64,000 nucleotides of DNA from Haemaphysalis longicornis (GCA_013339765.2 JABSTR010001154.1:1736001-1800000); one strand, 5' to 3'. Shown: positions 29,615-40,470, counted from the stretch's first letter. Notes: a model not told the origin generated them from the sequence alone. Translations and numbers: made by a program.

Positions 29615-32595
29615 TCTGTGAACCTTTTATTTTGTTCTTGTTAACCTTTTGTGAACCTTTTGTTGACAGATGTTTCGATTTATACACGGTGCTGTGCCGT
29701 GAGCACGGACGCCAGACGGACACCAGACGGACAATTAGGCCTCGGCCCTGAGGTGCTTCGCCCCCAGAAAATTGCTGCGGCTTGGCTCGGCTATAGGCCC
29801 GGTTTAACCAGCTCCGCACAGATGGATCAGGGCCATCGCTCCCTTCTTCCATCGCACAGCTGTTGAACCGAAGCACTGTCTCAGGAGAAGCTGCGTGGCG
29901 GCCATGGAGGAAGTAAAATGTTAGGAGGGAGCATGACGTCAGGTGGCACAGCTTCGGCAAGCCAACCTCCTCTGACGCCGCATTCTCCTCTCCTCGGGCT
30001 CCTCCCGCGCAATGCATTATGGAAGATGCACCACTCTCAGGCCCGCGGTAGCATTTAGTGGCTCCGGCTGGCTGCCGGTGGAGGAGGAGGCGGGTGGCGC
30101 TTGCCGAAGGCGCCGTACGCGATTTTTCGCCAGCGTTGCGCTCCCACCCTCGTATCGTGGAATTACTGTCGCTGTTCAAAGCGACACGATACGTAGATCC
30201 CATGCTCACGGAGCACCTTCACGAGCTGCGAGCCGAATTTGACGCTTACCGCTGGAACCACGACCGGCTTTGCTCGAACGCGCCGCTGTAAACATTCACA
30301 AGCACGGAGCGGCCTACGGGTGCGTGGTGTGTGCCAGGTGTGCTTTGACGATTGCGTTTCCAATTTTGCTGGGAGTTATCGCGCCACCTTTCCTTTACAT
30401 CATAGCGCCGTAACGAGTGTCCCATCAGCTGAGATGTTGTGCGAGAAGCTTTGGTTCGCTCGCGTGCGCATTGCATACATTCGCCTTATCGGTGCTCCGG
30501 CATGGTGGCACGTTGTACATGCCACAATTGTCGTGACGATGTCTGTTTTGCGTTGCTGTCTCCTTCAGTGCATTAGAAAAGAAAAGGTGCAGAACCACTG
30601 ACGTTGGGTGCGGGCGCGGGAAGAACAAATCATTTTCCGCCTCGCGTCGCAGGCAGAACGCGGGCTGGTTGTCCGAGTACTGCTCAATCCGTGCGATAGG
30701 TATATGGGTAACGAACGCTAAATTACGCCTGGGAGGTGAAAATATAAAATTACCAGAATCAAGGAAGTGAGGTGTGTTTGTGAAATAAAATGTGAGGCAC
30801 GGATGTCGTACTCTGACATCTCCGCTTTTGCACTGTGGCGGAACACGACACTTCGACTGCGGCGCACTTCGACGGATCCCAGAGCTTAATAAATAAAGAT
30901 GTTTTCTGTCTCTCCCGTCCGAACACTTTTCCTGCACGATCAGCCCGCTGCGCGTTTAGGGTTGCAGGCAGCGCTGCGCGCAACGCCCGGACGGGGACTC
31001 GTCGCCGAAACCCGAATACCCGGACGGCCCGGCAACCAAACGGAACGACGCAGCATAGCTGGCATAGCGCGGGCAGGCGGGCGGCCGCGTGAGGCGCAAA
31101 GAACTACCGCTTGCCTATCACGTGAGGCAGGGCATCTCCCATCAGTCTTTCCTTTTTGTTTTTATGACTAGGCTTCACGGTAGTCACGTGACACTCCCTC
31201 CTAAACTTTTCTTTCCTCCATGGTGGCGGTAGAAGGCGCGGCGCTGTTTCCCATTCAAGTGATCGGTGAATCACGTGGCTAGTCACGAGGACAGAGGTGG
31301 CGACGTGGCGGTCGGTGGGAGCGGGGCGCGGGGGGGGGGGGGGGCGAAGGGGGGCTGTAGGTGCGGGGAGTCACGTTGTATTTCAAGGTCAAACTGTCAC
31401 CTACGGCGAAACTCGCAAGCCTAGGCCAGTAAAGCTTTCGTTTTAAAAACTCAAAAAGGCGTATTATAAGGTTTATGCACGGGCTCTCGACCGCGCGGCG
31501 GCGCTACCTGCACGACAGCGCGACGCCATATGTGCGGTGCACCGTTGCACTGTATACCGCGCATGTTTCCCGACGCGGAATGTGGTTTGCGGCGTGGTGT
31601 TGGCTAGAACATTCGTGTGTGCAGTGCTTTCTTCTGCGCGATTCCTGGATTTGCGAATGACTTCTCGTAAGGAGTAGCCACCATTGTTTTCGCTTCGAAA
31701 TTCCGGAATGTGCTGTTTAGGCCTTCTACAACTGTATACACCCGAAGCAGGCTGCACGACGAAAGCAAGCGACCTGGGGATTTTTTAAAAGACGATAGTC
31801 TTTCTTTGGCTACTTGAACGCAGAAATTTTGGTATGTCTGCCTTGAAAGGATAAATTTATTATCAAACAATTCTGGTATCAACGATACAACGTAACAACA
31901 AGAAACAATTAAACAAGTGCAGCGCCTGCTGCTTCAAAACTAACAGAGCCCGAAGGCTGGTAAGTTACAGACACTTACAGCAATACACAAAGAGTTTCAA
32001 GTTTATTTGAGACATGAGATTAACATACAAACAAATTAGAGTTACTTACTACCAAAAGGTTAACATGCGAGGGAAACAAGGGTAAAAAAAAACATTCGCT
32101 CCAAAAATGCAGGCAATACGGTACAAAAGCGGTGTTAATGTCACAACGAGTACTGTGGACGCGATAACAACCAATTTTAACAACAAAATAATCCATTGTA
32201 ACAACGAAAAAGCCTAAGAACACAGGCCGGAAAACTGGCGTGCATAATAACCCTTTTCTTCGACACCTCTATAAACCGGGTAGACCAATATCGCAGAAAC
32301 TTTTCCTTACCCAACAGGGCTAATTCGCCCTCGAGAAACGTCACGAGTAGAACCAGTAGACGAGGTTCAGAGTATCGGCACTCTTTTCTGTTATTGTTGC
32401 ATGCCGCCGACAGCGGTCATTGGTCTAACTGCTTCACGTGACATTTGCTTACCCGGGGTAGACCAATGGGCGCTGACATTTTGCTGCATCTGTGTTGCCG
32501 CGCGCGCGCTCTTCGATAAGTCGCAATTTTTCGGAGCGCAGTGCGGCTGTATGACACGTTGAGAAGGAGTTTTTAAGCCCCAAGACAGAGTAGCG
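29613..32595. other. no gene recognised
   Basis: About 3 kb without a clear element. AACCTTTTGTGAACCTTTTGT repeats occur at 29622-29665 (CTGTGAACCTTTT three times). On the plus strand 30118-30291 encodes VELLSLFKATRYVDPM...HELRAEFDAYRW, which has protein-like composition but matches nothing I know. G-run at 31330-31344. The 5' side of the THAP-like start (32500-32590) is GC-rich without a TATA box. Confidence 0.35.
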
Positions 32596-32694
32596 ATGCC
32601 GTGCTGCTCTGTACTGGGCTGCTTCAATCGGCGTGAAGGTGGAAAACGCCTGCATCGCTTCCCGCTGGGAAAGAACGACAGTGGCTTATTGTAA
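32596..32694 (+). CDS. THAP-type zinc finger start, truncated or first exon
   Basis: 33 codons: MPCCSVLGCFNRREGG, then KRLHRFPLGKN and a stop after GLL. The pattern M-P-x-C-x4-C-x-N-R...H-R/K-F-P is the opening of the THAP DNA-binding domain (C2-CH zinc finger of P-element-type transposases and THAP genes). The C-terminal CxxH half and the AVPTIF box are absent within the frame. A GT at 32691-32692 (TATT/GTAACC) could be a splice donor just before the stop, which would make this a first exon; otherwise it is a truncated copy. Host gene or domesticated transposase cannot be told apart. Confidence 0.4.
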   Translation: MPCCSVLGCFNRREGGKRLHRFPLGKNDSGLL

Positions 32695-32896
32695 CCTACA
32701 GCTACTTAAAAATTGTAGCTTAATTACTGGCTCTAGCGTAGCCTAGAGGCACTAAATAAGCTACGCTAGCGTAACCGAGCCTGACACTATCGCACCGGCG
32801 CGCTGTCTCTAAATCTTCAAAAAGTAAACATAGCTGTCCTGGTTGCCAAGGGGTGGCCGGGCCAATTCCGCCCGTCAGTGTCAGCCGCTATAGGGC

Positions 32897-33334
32897 TCAT
32901 AAAGCTGGCCACCCTAGCATCAGGCACCAAAATGGCTGCTGACGTGCGTCAGTGTCGTTTACTCTTAAGCTTAGCTTAGTAGCTCTAGTCACGAGGTGTT
33001 GTCTGAAAAGGGAAAGCAAGGGACACTGCATAAGCAGCCTGCGATTCTGTGCAACCGCCCTGCAGCGATTATGCCACAGTACATAATCGCCAGTTACTTC
33101 GAATAGTTTGCCTAGGGGAGAGCCAGGCCACTGTTCTCTCAGTTGACACCGTGCAAGCACCAAACAAGCATTAAGCAAGATGGCGTATACGATGCACCAA
33201 AAGCAACGCTCTACAGTGAAGCTTGAGAAAGTATGTGCTATGGATTCCGGTTGACCGCAGCTGGGACAGGAAGAGTTCTCTGTTACTCCCCAGCAAAATA
33301 ATCTGTCTTTTGTGGGACGAATTCGCCAAGCCAA
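32897..33334 (-). mobile_element. LINE ORF2 C-terminal zinc-knuckle domain
   Basis: The 145-codon frame reads IRPTKDRLFCWGVTEN, then CPSCGQPESIAHTF and a Trp/Cys-rich region, the usual C-terminal Cys/His domain of LINEs without RNase H (K.RL...G....CP.CG..E...H.F..C). RT is missing on the 5' side. Family not assigned. Confidence 0.65.
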
Positions 33335-33480
33335 GGGAAGAATTGAGAAGAGAATTTATTACAAACTATATATGAGGGGCGCATCGACTAGTGCAAAAGC
33401 GCTGTCCTAAAAATAGAAAAAAAAAGAACAATCAGTTTCCAAATAGTCCGGACATTCAACACACATTCAACAAATGAGCC

Positions 33481-33548
33481 AAGGCATCGGATGCCTTCCA
33501 CGGGGCGAGGCCCACACATCAGCCTCTGCTGGATAAATAAAAATATTT

Positions 33549-33582
<34 letters not shown>
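33481..33582 (+). mobile_element. LINE-C 3' end, very short copy
   Basis: Only the last ~70 bp (AAGGCATCGGATGCCTTCC, CACATCAGCCTCTGCTGGA), AATAAAAATATTTTATT and (CT)n remain. Extreme 5' truncation of the same family as 4171-5060 and 9990-10203. Confidence 0.8.
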
Positions 33583-33585
<3 letters not shown>

Positions 33586-35337
33586 GGGGAAAACAACCTA
33601 CTGCAAAATCAATCCACAGAAATTTCTCAGGTGTTCAAAGAGTTCAGAAATTAGCTGAAACGCAATACGGTATACTATAAGTAAAGATGGTTGTGGTTCG
33701 TTTCCCCGAAGTCCGGTGTCGATCAGGAACACAATCGCCCGGGCTCCGGTTGATTTGGCAGGAGGCTGGCAGGGCGATGGTGCTGAAGTTCTTGGAGACG
33801 GCGGTCGAATTGACGAACTCAAGGCGTTGGGGTTGATTAAATGAAACGAAAGAGTTTATATACAGCTATTTACAGTAGGAAAACTGGGGTACATGAGTAA
33901 TAAAGGAAAAACTTCAAACTTCAGCTAGACGCTAGCTCCGAGTGCGAACAAATCACTACAGCTCCTCAACTTCGTCTAACTCTCCTATTCTCGGAGCGTA
34001 CACAAACCGCTCGAGAAACGACGGTCGAGGCCCTGTCTCGCCGCAGGATCCGTCTAGTTGCCCGGTACGGCGCTGCACCCTAAACTTCCGACGCGATCCT
34101 AACCTTTATCCTAGGGGGCTCACAAATCCCAACCTAGCTTTCAACGGTCGAGACTCCTTGTCCCGCCGGGAACTGCCCAGCTCGGCGCTCAGACAAGAAC
34201 GATTTCCAACGGCCAAGTTCGGCCTTATAAAACCTCGAGATCACCCTCGCTCGGGAACGCCCTGTAGCGTTCGTACACGCGTAAGGGAGTGCCCAAATGC
34301 ACGTAGACAGCTGTCACTCAGCGCGCTACGGAATATTCAATGAGGCGCCGCCTTCTTTGGGTCAACGGCACGCCCGCAGACGAGCAAGTGCGCGCGACCC
34401 CGCGGGGTGAGAGCGAAAGGCGGCGACAGTGCACTGTGCCGACCGGGGCGCGTTAACAATGGTGTCTCGCGCGGCGCGCGCTTCGACGCCAGTAATTCCA
34501 CCACCTCCGCGCGTCACGTCGACGATTCTCGGAAACCGGCGGCGCCGTCCGCGCTCTCAATGGGGGATTATCCCCGTGGTATTCGGTGGGCCAGACAATC
34601 CGTCTTCCGTGCGCGCCGGGACGAACCGGCGACGGCTGCGGCGTAGAGTCCACAGGGCTGAGCCCCCAGACAGAGTGGTGGGTTCTCACGCGCAGCCCGG
34701 GCGCCTGGCCGCTGATCTCATAAGTGGACCTTACACTATAGATGTGCTCAGGTTGTTGTTCCTGACCACTGTGAGCCACGTGGACCATCGCAACAGGAGG
34801 CTTCTTCGCCTAGAGCTGCCAACTCGTCTAAGGGACGCATAAGGATCGACCGATCTAAGCTTCCTGACAGTAGTGATGAAAAGGTTTTAGTCTGTTTTAA
34901 AAACATTGAGTTTAGTTATCGGTACCGCAAGAAGATGATAATTGCAGGGAATCAATGATTGTTATGATTCGTGATGGTTCGAAAATCACCAAAAAAGTGG
35001 GGGGGGGGGGCGGAAACAGCATTGCTGGACGTCAGGATAAGGGGTCCGCGATAGAGGAACACTTGAACACTCACGGAAAGAAAAGCACATCGGTAAACAG
35101 CAAAGGACTTCGGGAGGCGCCAGAGGAATCAGTCAAGGTAGTGACCATCTTGTGGTCTTTTTTATTCACGCTATTCCAGAATTTGTTCACATTGCTGGCT
35201 GACACACTGAACAACGTGCTGCGAGAACAATTTTCCCGGCACCGCGGATTGCCGTGCAGTATTCTGCGTCGAGTTTGAGACATGCATAATTCCCATCTAT
35301 CACTGGTGTTGCGCAGCGTGGTCATACGAAGTGGACG
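33583..35337. other. no gene recognised
   Basis: GC-rich from 34340 to 34720 with overlapping open frames on both strands, which follows from low stop density rather than coding. CCTTATAAAACC at about 34224 is TATA-like and might belong to an unrecognised LTR or other element. G-run at 34999-35010. Confidence 0.35.
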
Positions 35338-35627
35338 CTTCTTTTAAGAGCAGAGCACTTTAGGGCCTCGCCTTGTCGTCGTAGCTTGCTCGCTAAACCC
35401 AAGTAGAGCCCACACGCCGTTCCGTCGTCGCGGCTGTCGACGCGGCGAATTCCAGAGCTTCGAAAGCCAAGCGGTTTATATAGTCATAAGCGTTCGAAAC
35501 TCGTGAACCGCTGGCGCCTGCTATACTACATTTGAGGCAAAACATACGTAATTAACCGGCAGCGCCCGCATTCATTTAGTTAGGAACGCTCCTTGGGTTG
35601 GTTTTTACGATAGTAAGCGAAACAAAA
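35338..35627 (-). repeat. dispersed repeat family V, copy 2, with TATA-like box
   Basis: Reverse complement matches 18625-18703 (CCCTAAAGTGCTCTGC, GGCTCTACTTGGG) and, near 35534-35575, the block at 7309-7351. ACTATATAAACCGC lies between (about 35473-35487, minus strand). Suggests one element family with a promoter, present in pieces at three places. Confidence 0.5.
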
Positions 35628-36162
35628 TGGGCCCATCTCCCCGCGAGGGGGACTCGAGTAAATGCGTCGCATAGGGGGTGGGTGTATTGCGTTAACGTTT
35701 AGTGTTTGGGGGGTTGGTGCTATCACGTGTACACCACGCAGCTATCACGCCGCTAGCACGCCGCTGAGTCGCCAACGCACGCCGCTGACGACGTAGTTTG
35801 AATGAGTCAAGGATATAAGGCGCGTTCGTAGCCTTTGATTCTGTCTCGGTTTTGTGGCGCAGTGGGAAGAGCACCATGTACCTCGCGTTCCGCCCAAAGG
35901 TAGTGAATGCGTTGTATCAGAAGCTTCTTGACGTAGTTTGAATGAGTCAAGGATATAAGGCGCGTTCGTAGCCTTTGATTCTGTGTCGCTTTTGTGGCGC
36001 AGTGGGTAGAGCACCATGTACCTTGCGTTCCGCCCGCAGGGTCGTGGGATCGAAACCAGGCGCCGGTAACTGTTATTTCTTTTTATAGTGTAGGGGGAGA
36101 CTGGCTGCTGCGGACGCCGACGCACGGGTGACATCGTGAGTTATACAAATGTTCTGCATTAA
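35628..36162 (-). mobile_element. Helentron-like non-autonomous element (HINE), member 2
   Basis: Read on the minus strand: AATGCAGAACATTT, AACTCACGATGTCACCC at the 5' end (36160-36120); GCGACGCATTTACTCGAG, the hairpin TCCCCCTCGCGGGGA and GATGGGCCCA before TTTT at the 3' end (35665-35628). It carries the same tRNA-like cassette as member 1, opposite in orientation to the element. A 106-bp segment is duplicated (35790-35895 and 35930-36035), so the A-box part occurs twice. Abuts the integrase end of the gypsy element. Confidence 0.6.
35993..36060 (+). repeat. tRNA-like cassette inside HINE member 2
   Basis: TGTGGCGCAGTGGGTAGAGC (A-box-like) and GGATCGAAACC (B-box-like). The duplicated upstream copy (about 35853-35895) has the A-box part only. 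Not a functional tRNA by inspection. Confidence 0.6.
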
Positions 36163-36172
36163 TAGAAGTTCG

Positions 36173-37260
36173 TCATCGTCCGTAGAAAGGTTTTAAGCGA
36201 ACCACGTGGACGGCTTCGGGCCGCGTAGTTCGTCGTGATGTCCCGGCGTCACCATCGGGGATCACTTCGTAGGTAAGTTGGCCAATACGTTGTAGAATCT
36301 TGTAGGGTCCGAAATACCGTCGCAGAAGTTTCTCACTCAGTCCGCGTCGTCGGATGGGAGTCCAAACCCACACACGATCCCCTGGGTGATACTCGGCGGC
36401 TCGGCGTCGGAGGTTGTAGCGGCCGGCATCCACCAGCTGCTGGTTCGTTATACGAACTCGAGCGAGCTGGCGGGCCTCCTCCGCACGCTGAAGACATCCT
36501 TGGACGTCGGCGTCACAGGTCGTCGTCTTCTACGTGCGGCAGCATGGCGTCAAGCATTGTAGTCGGCCGTCTTCCGTAGACGAGCTTTGAACGGTGTCAT
36601 CTGCGTGGTTTCTTGGATAGCCATGTTGTACGCAAACGTGACATACGGGAGCACTTCGTCCCAGTTCTTATGTTCAATGTCGACGTACATGGACAGCATA
36701 TCCGCAATCGTCTTGTTCAAAGTTCCGTTAGTCCGTTCGTTTGGGGGGTGGTACGCCGTCGTTCTTCGATGATCTGTGTTGATAGCGTAAGATTCCTTGC
36801 ATGAGCTCCGCAGTGAAGGCCGTTCCGCGGTCCGTGATTAGGACCCTCAGGGGCTCCATGTCGCAGCACAACTTGGTTTATGAAAAACTTGGCGACTTCT
36901 TGTGCAGTCCCCCTCGGAAGAGCGGCGGTCTCTGCGTAGCGCGTCATGTAGTCTGTCGCTACGACAATCCACTTGTTCTGTGATCGTGACGTAGGGAACG
37001 GGCCTAAAAGATCCATTCCAATCTGTTGAAATGGCCTCGACGGGACGGCGATCGGTTGCAGAAGTCCGGCGGGTCTTGTCGGCGGTGTTTTTCGTCGCTG
37101 GCAGTCACGGCAACTCCGAACGTAGTGGGTGACGTCGGATGTAAGGCGGGGCCGGAAGTATTTCGCCTTGATTTTTGGAATAGTGCGAGCTGTGCGAGAT
37201 GTCCGGAAGACGGGTCGTCGTGGCACGCTTCCAAAATTTCGTCACGAAGGTCTGCGGGGA
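36173..37260 (-). pseudogene. gypsy integrase
   Basis: Zinc-binding region with YVRSCRDCQRRK, core with IGMDLLGPFPTSRSQNKWIV and VATDYMTRYAE (first catalytic Asp block), a shift near 36830 after HGAPE, LITDRGTAFTAEL in the other frame (second Asp), and QTNGLTE (catalytic Glu). The C-terminal frame 36433-36173 has HPGDRVWVWTPIRRRGLSEK and FGPYKILQRIGQLTYEVIPD, the SH3-like tail, ending VVRLKPFYGR. DDE residues are all present but in different frames. Confidence 0.85.
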
Positions 37261-38562
37261 CGACAAGTAGATAATTCGTTTTCGTTCCGGGGCTGAAATT
37301 CTTCTTCACGAGAACGGAGTTTTTCAGGCTGAATGTTGGTAAGCTCCGCTTGAACGCCCTAGGCACGGCGACGTTGCGTCCTTCGAGGTAGTCGATCATG
37401 ACGCGCAAGTCAGGGTCGGCACGCTGCTGGGCGGCTAGGTCGCTCTCTGTCACGACTCCGAAGAACGCGCTGTCTTCATCGGAGACCTCTGGTGGCGGGT
37501 CGACGGGTGCGCGGGACAGGCAGTCGGCGTCGGAGTGTTTCCTGCCGGATTTGTAGACGATTGTAACGTCGAACTCTTGCAGGCGCAAGCTCCACCGCCC
37601 AAGACGGCCAGAGGGGTCCTTCAAATTGGCGAGCCAACACAGCGCATGGTGGTCTGTCACAACCTTGAACGGTCTTCCATACACGTATGGGCGAAATTTC
37701 GAAATGGCCCATATAATCGCCAGGCACTCTTTCTCAGAGGCTGGGTAGTTTTTTCCTTCCTTGGACAGACCACGGCTGGCATAGGCGATTACTTTTTCGC
37801 AACCGCTTGGCTTTTGGACGAGGACAGCACCCAAGCCTATATCACTGGCGTCCGTGTGCATTTCCGTTTCTGCGTTTTCGTAGAAATGCGCGAGCACGGG
37901 AGGGCTTTGCAGGCATTGTTGCAGCTCGCAGAATGCTTTTTCTTGGGCGTTTCCCAGCGGAAAGGGGTGCTATCTTTCGTCAAGCGCGTGAGTGGCCCTG
38001 CAATGCGTGCGAAGTTTGCGACGAAGCGCCGGTAGTATGCGCACAGTCCGAGAAATCTGCGCACGCCCTTCTTATCTTTTGGTCTTGGGAAGTTCGCAAT
38101 GGCTGAAGTTTTCGCCGGGTCAGGCAGGACTCCCGCGGCGTTGACGACATGGCCCAAAAACTTGAGTTCCTCGTACGCGAAACGGCACTTTTCAGGCTTC
38201 AGCGTTAACCCCGACGTACGAATGGCCTCGAGTACAGACTGCAACCTTGCAAGGTGTTCGTTGAAAGTCCGGGAGAATACTACAACGTCGTCGAGGTATA
38301 CGAGGCATGTGTGCCACTTCAGGCCAGCTAGCACAGTGTTCATGAGTCTTTGAAACGTTGCTGGCGCCGTGCATAGCCAAACGGCATTACCTTGAACTCG
38401 TATAGGCCGTCCGGGGTTATGAATGCAGTCTTCTCTCGATCTCTCTCGTCCACTTCAATTTGCCAGTAGCCTGTCTTCAGATCCATCGATGAGAAGTACT
38501 TCGCGTGGCAGAGGTGGTCGAGAGGGCGTCGTCGATTCGTGGCAGGGGGTACACGTCCTTTT
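37261..38562 (-). pseudogene. gypsy reverse transcriptase (palm, thumb) and RNase H
   Basis: RT: HAKYFSSMDLKTGYWQIEVD (about 38510-38455, motif A) and TCLVYLDDVVVFSRTF (YLDD about 38298-38287), GLTLKPEKCRF, LKFLGHVV, KGVRRFLGLCAYYRRFV. A shift near 37925 leads to RNase H in the 298-codon frame: MHTDASDIGLGAVL, ASEKECLAIIWAI (Glu), FKVVTDHHALCWL (Asp), HSDADCLSRAP (last Asp). Catalytic residues look intact; the reading frame does not. The N-terminal third of RT lies beyond the HINE at 38563-39412. Confidence 0.9.
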
Positions 38563-38839
38563 AAATGCAGAGCATTTCTTTAACTCACAATGTCACCCGT
38601 CCGTTGGCGATCGGCGTCCGCAGCCAGCCAGCACGTGCGCCCCTCCCCCGCTCCTCCTCGCTCTCAACAACAGGTGCGGGCGCGCATGCGCGTGCTCCGG
38701 CGCTGAAAGAGGCGTTGCAGCAGCAGGTGCTACCTCCTCTCCCTCTACTGCGCGCGCTACGAATATAAAGCGGGTATCGGCGCGGCTCACTCCATTCTAC
38801 TCCTGCGCTCTGTTCTGCTTACTCTCGAGTTTGGTCGTC

Positions 38840-38971
38840 GTCGAAGGGTCCTGCATAGACCTCGTCTTTGCGTCGACGACGTCGACCTCCTTGTGCGTCC
38901 AACCCCTACTCCCGGACCCCTTGACTGTCCACTTCAGCGACCACAAGGCGGTCGTCCTCCGCGTGCACTGA
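38840..38971 (+). pseudogene. C-terminal fragment of an APE-type endonuclease
   Basis: Reads GSCIDLVFASTTST, then LTVHFSDHKAVVLRVH and a stop at 38969-38971. S-D-H near the end is the active-site box of exonuclease/endonuclease/phosphatase-fold enzymes (AP endonuclease, LINE EN, Helentron EN). Here it lies in the 5'-to-3' sense of the HINE and stops just before the microsatellite, as expected if the element was derived from a longer Helentron whose protein ended in EN. A LINE origin cannot be excluded by sequence alone. Confidence 0.6.
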
Positions 38972-38974
38972 AGC

Positions 38975-38975
38975 G

Positions 38976-39030
<55 letters not shown>
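38975..39030. repeat. (ACT)n microsatellite
   Basis: About 18 uninterrupted ACT/TAC triplets directly after the endonuclease stop codon in HINE member 3. Confidence 0.95.
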
Positions 39031-39031
<1 letters not shown>

Positions 39032-39412
39032 AACGATTCCAAGGCATTCCTCCCCCGAGTGCCCACGGAGAGGGACCCGACTAAATCCAGAGGCATTCCC
39101 CACCGTCAACGCGCGGAAGCAACACGCCTCCCCGACTGCCCTCCCGAGAGGGATAATAAGAAAAGAAAAGGATAATAATAAAGATCCAACCGATTGCCCC
39201 GCAGAGAGGGTGGGGTGCAAACGATGGCAATAAATAACACGTTACGTACTTATGTCTCTCGTCTCTCTCTCTCCTCTCTCGTCTTGCACCAACCCAACCC
39301 CTACGACAACAACAACTACAACTACCACCGCCAACTACCACAACCTACGCCACGTGACACCCCAATGCTCTGCATTTACTCGTGTCCCTCGCGCGGGGGC
39401 ATGCGACGGAGG

Positions 39413-40470
39413 TTTTTTGGTGATCTTGTTCAATCGCCGGTAGTCAACGCAGAACCTCAGCGTGCCGTCTTTCTTCTTCACGAGTACGACTGGCGCAGCC
39501 CACGGACTTTTCGATGGCTGTATAATGTCGTCGCTGAGCATGTCGTCGACTTGAGTCCGGATGGCTTCGCGCTCGTGTGAAGAGACGCGGTATGGTGACT
39601 GTCGGGTAGGTCGGGCTCCATCCTCGGTTATTATCCGGTGCTTCGCCAGAGGTGTCTGACGTAACTTTGAGTTCGACGAAAAACACTCGCTGTAGCGACG
39701 CAGCAAAGCCAATAGCTTGTTCCTCTCTTCTTGCGGTAGCGCCGGATTCATGTCGAAGGGATGCGGAAGCTTGAAGGTATCTTCGGGTGCGCGTTCAAAG
39801 TCGGCGACTGCGATCACGTCACTAGCTCGTTGGTTTTCTTCGAGGAACGCAATTGTAGCGCCCTTGTTTAAATGCTGGTACTCCTCGGTGAAATTGGTTA
39901 CCAAAACGTGGGATTTGCACTGCTTAAACCGCGCAATGCCTCTTGCGACAGACACACCGCGGTCGAGAAGCAGCCTTTGGTCACTCTCTACGATAGCGTC
40001 GACGTCAGGAGCAGCATCCTCACAGTAGACGGTGATCATCAAGCTTGCGCGGGGTGGCAGGGTGACATGATCATCGGCGATCCTTACAGCTGCACGGTGT
40101 TCGGGGTTCGGTTCCGGCGTCATGGAGTGATCGGAGGAAAATGTTATCGACTTGGTCTGCAGATCGATTATTGCGCCGTTGTCCGTCAAAAAGTCCATTC
40201 CGAGGATTACGTCGCGAGAGCAGTTAGGCCAAAACGACGAATGACGCAGGGTACGTTTGTGCCAGAGTCCGTCAATGCTTTTGTTGTGCCGTCTATGGTG
40301 ACGCGCGATGTGCACGTTCCACTTGGCGTCACGAGATGGCCTCCTGCTGTGCGTATGTGCGGACCGTCCCATCTGGTCATAACTTTCTTCAGCTTAGACG
40401 CAAATGGTCCGCTCATTACTGAGTAGTCGGCTCCCGTGTCTGAGGGCGACTACATCAAAGCCGTCGATGG
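39413..40470 (-). pseudogene. gypsy protease and RT N-terminus
   Basis: The protease active-site region (DTGADYSVMSG, about 40443-40408) is in a frame one base off from the preceding VSIDGFDVVAL. Then the protease tail with DVILGMDFLTDNGAIIDLQ (second part of the fold), a spacer, and RT: KHRIITEDGARPTRQSPYRV, SKSPWAAPVVLVKKKDGTLR and FCVDYRRLNKITK. The 346-codon frame 40372-39335 runs out inside the HINE. Together with 37261-38562 it makes up one RT split by the insertion. Confidence 0.88.

Larger units (their letters stand above)
38563..39412 (+). mobile_element. Helentron-like element (HINE), member 3, with endonuclease remnant
   Basis: The 5' end AAATGCAGAGCATTTC follows TTTT; AACTCACAATGTCACCC is next. 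The inverted-repeat partner AATGCTCTGCATTTACTCG is at 39364-39382, not at the end; a G/C hairpin and CATGCGACGGAGG follow, then TTTTTT. A TATA-like box (CGAATATAAAGCGG, about 38759-38772), an APE endonuclease C-terminus (38840-38971), an (ACT)n run and A/T-rich DNA fill the interior. It interrupts the gypsy RT in a T-run. These are marks of Helentrons/HINEs (asymmetric terminal inverted repeats, 3' hairpin, T|T target, EN domain). Confidence 0.62.

Noticed and set aside
29523..30209. 228-codon frame on the minus strand ending in a CVCV run
   Set aside because: Its C-terminus translates the (CA)n microsatellite and the rest has no known domain.
30058..30291. Plus-strand frame with VELLSLFKATRYVDPM and HELRAEFDAYRW
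   Set aside because: Looks somewhat protein-like but matches nothing I know, is short, and has no supporting signals.
34407..34842. GC-rich overlapping frames suggesting a host exon
   Set aside because: Open on both strands due to high GC; no recognisable motif or splice structure.
35993..36060. Genuine tRNA gene
   Set aside because: Boxes are present but stems do not close, and the sequence is repeated within other elements.
35628..36162. Interpretation as a 3' LTR of the gypsy element
   Set aside because: No similarity to the 5' LTR region (42122-42440), and its ends match the HINE family.
38563..39412. Interpretation as a LINE or SINE insertion into gypsy
   Set aside because: No RT, no A-tail of its own sense, no clear target duplication; the asymmetric inverted repeats and 3' hairpin fit a Helentron derivative better.
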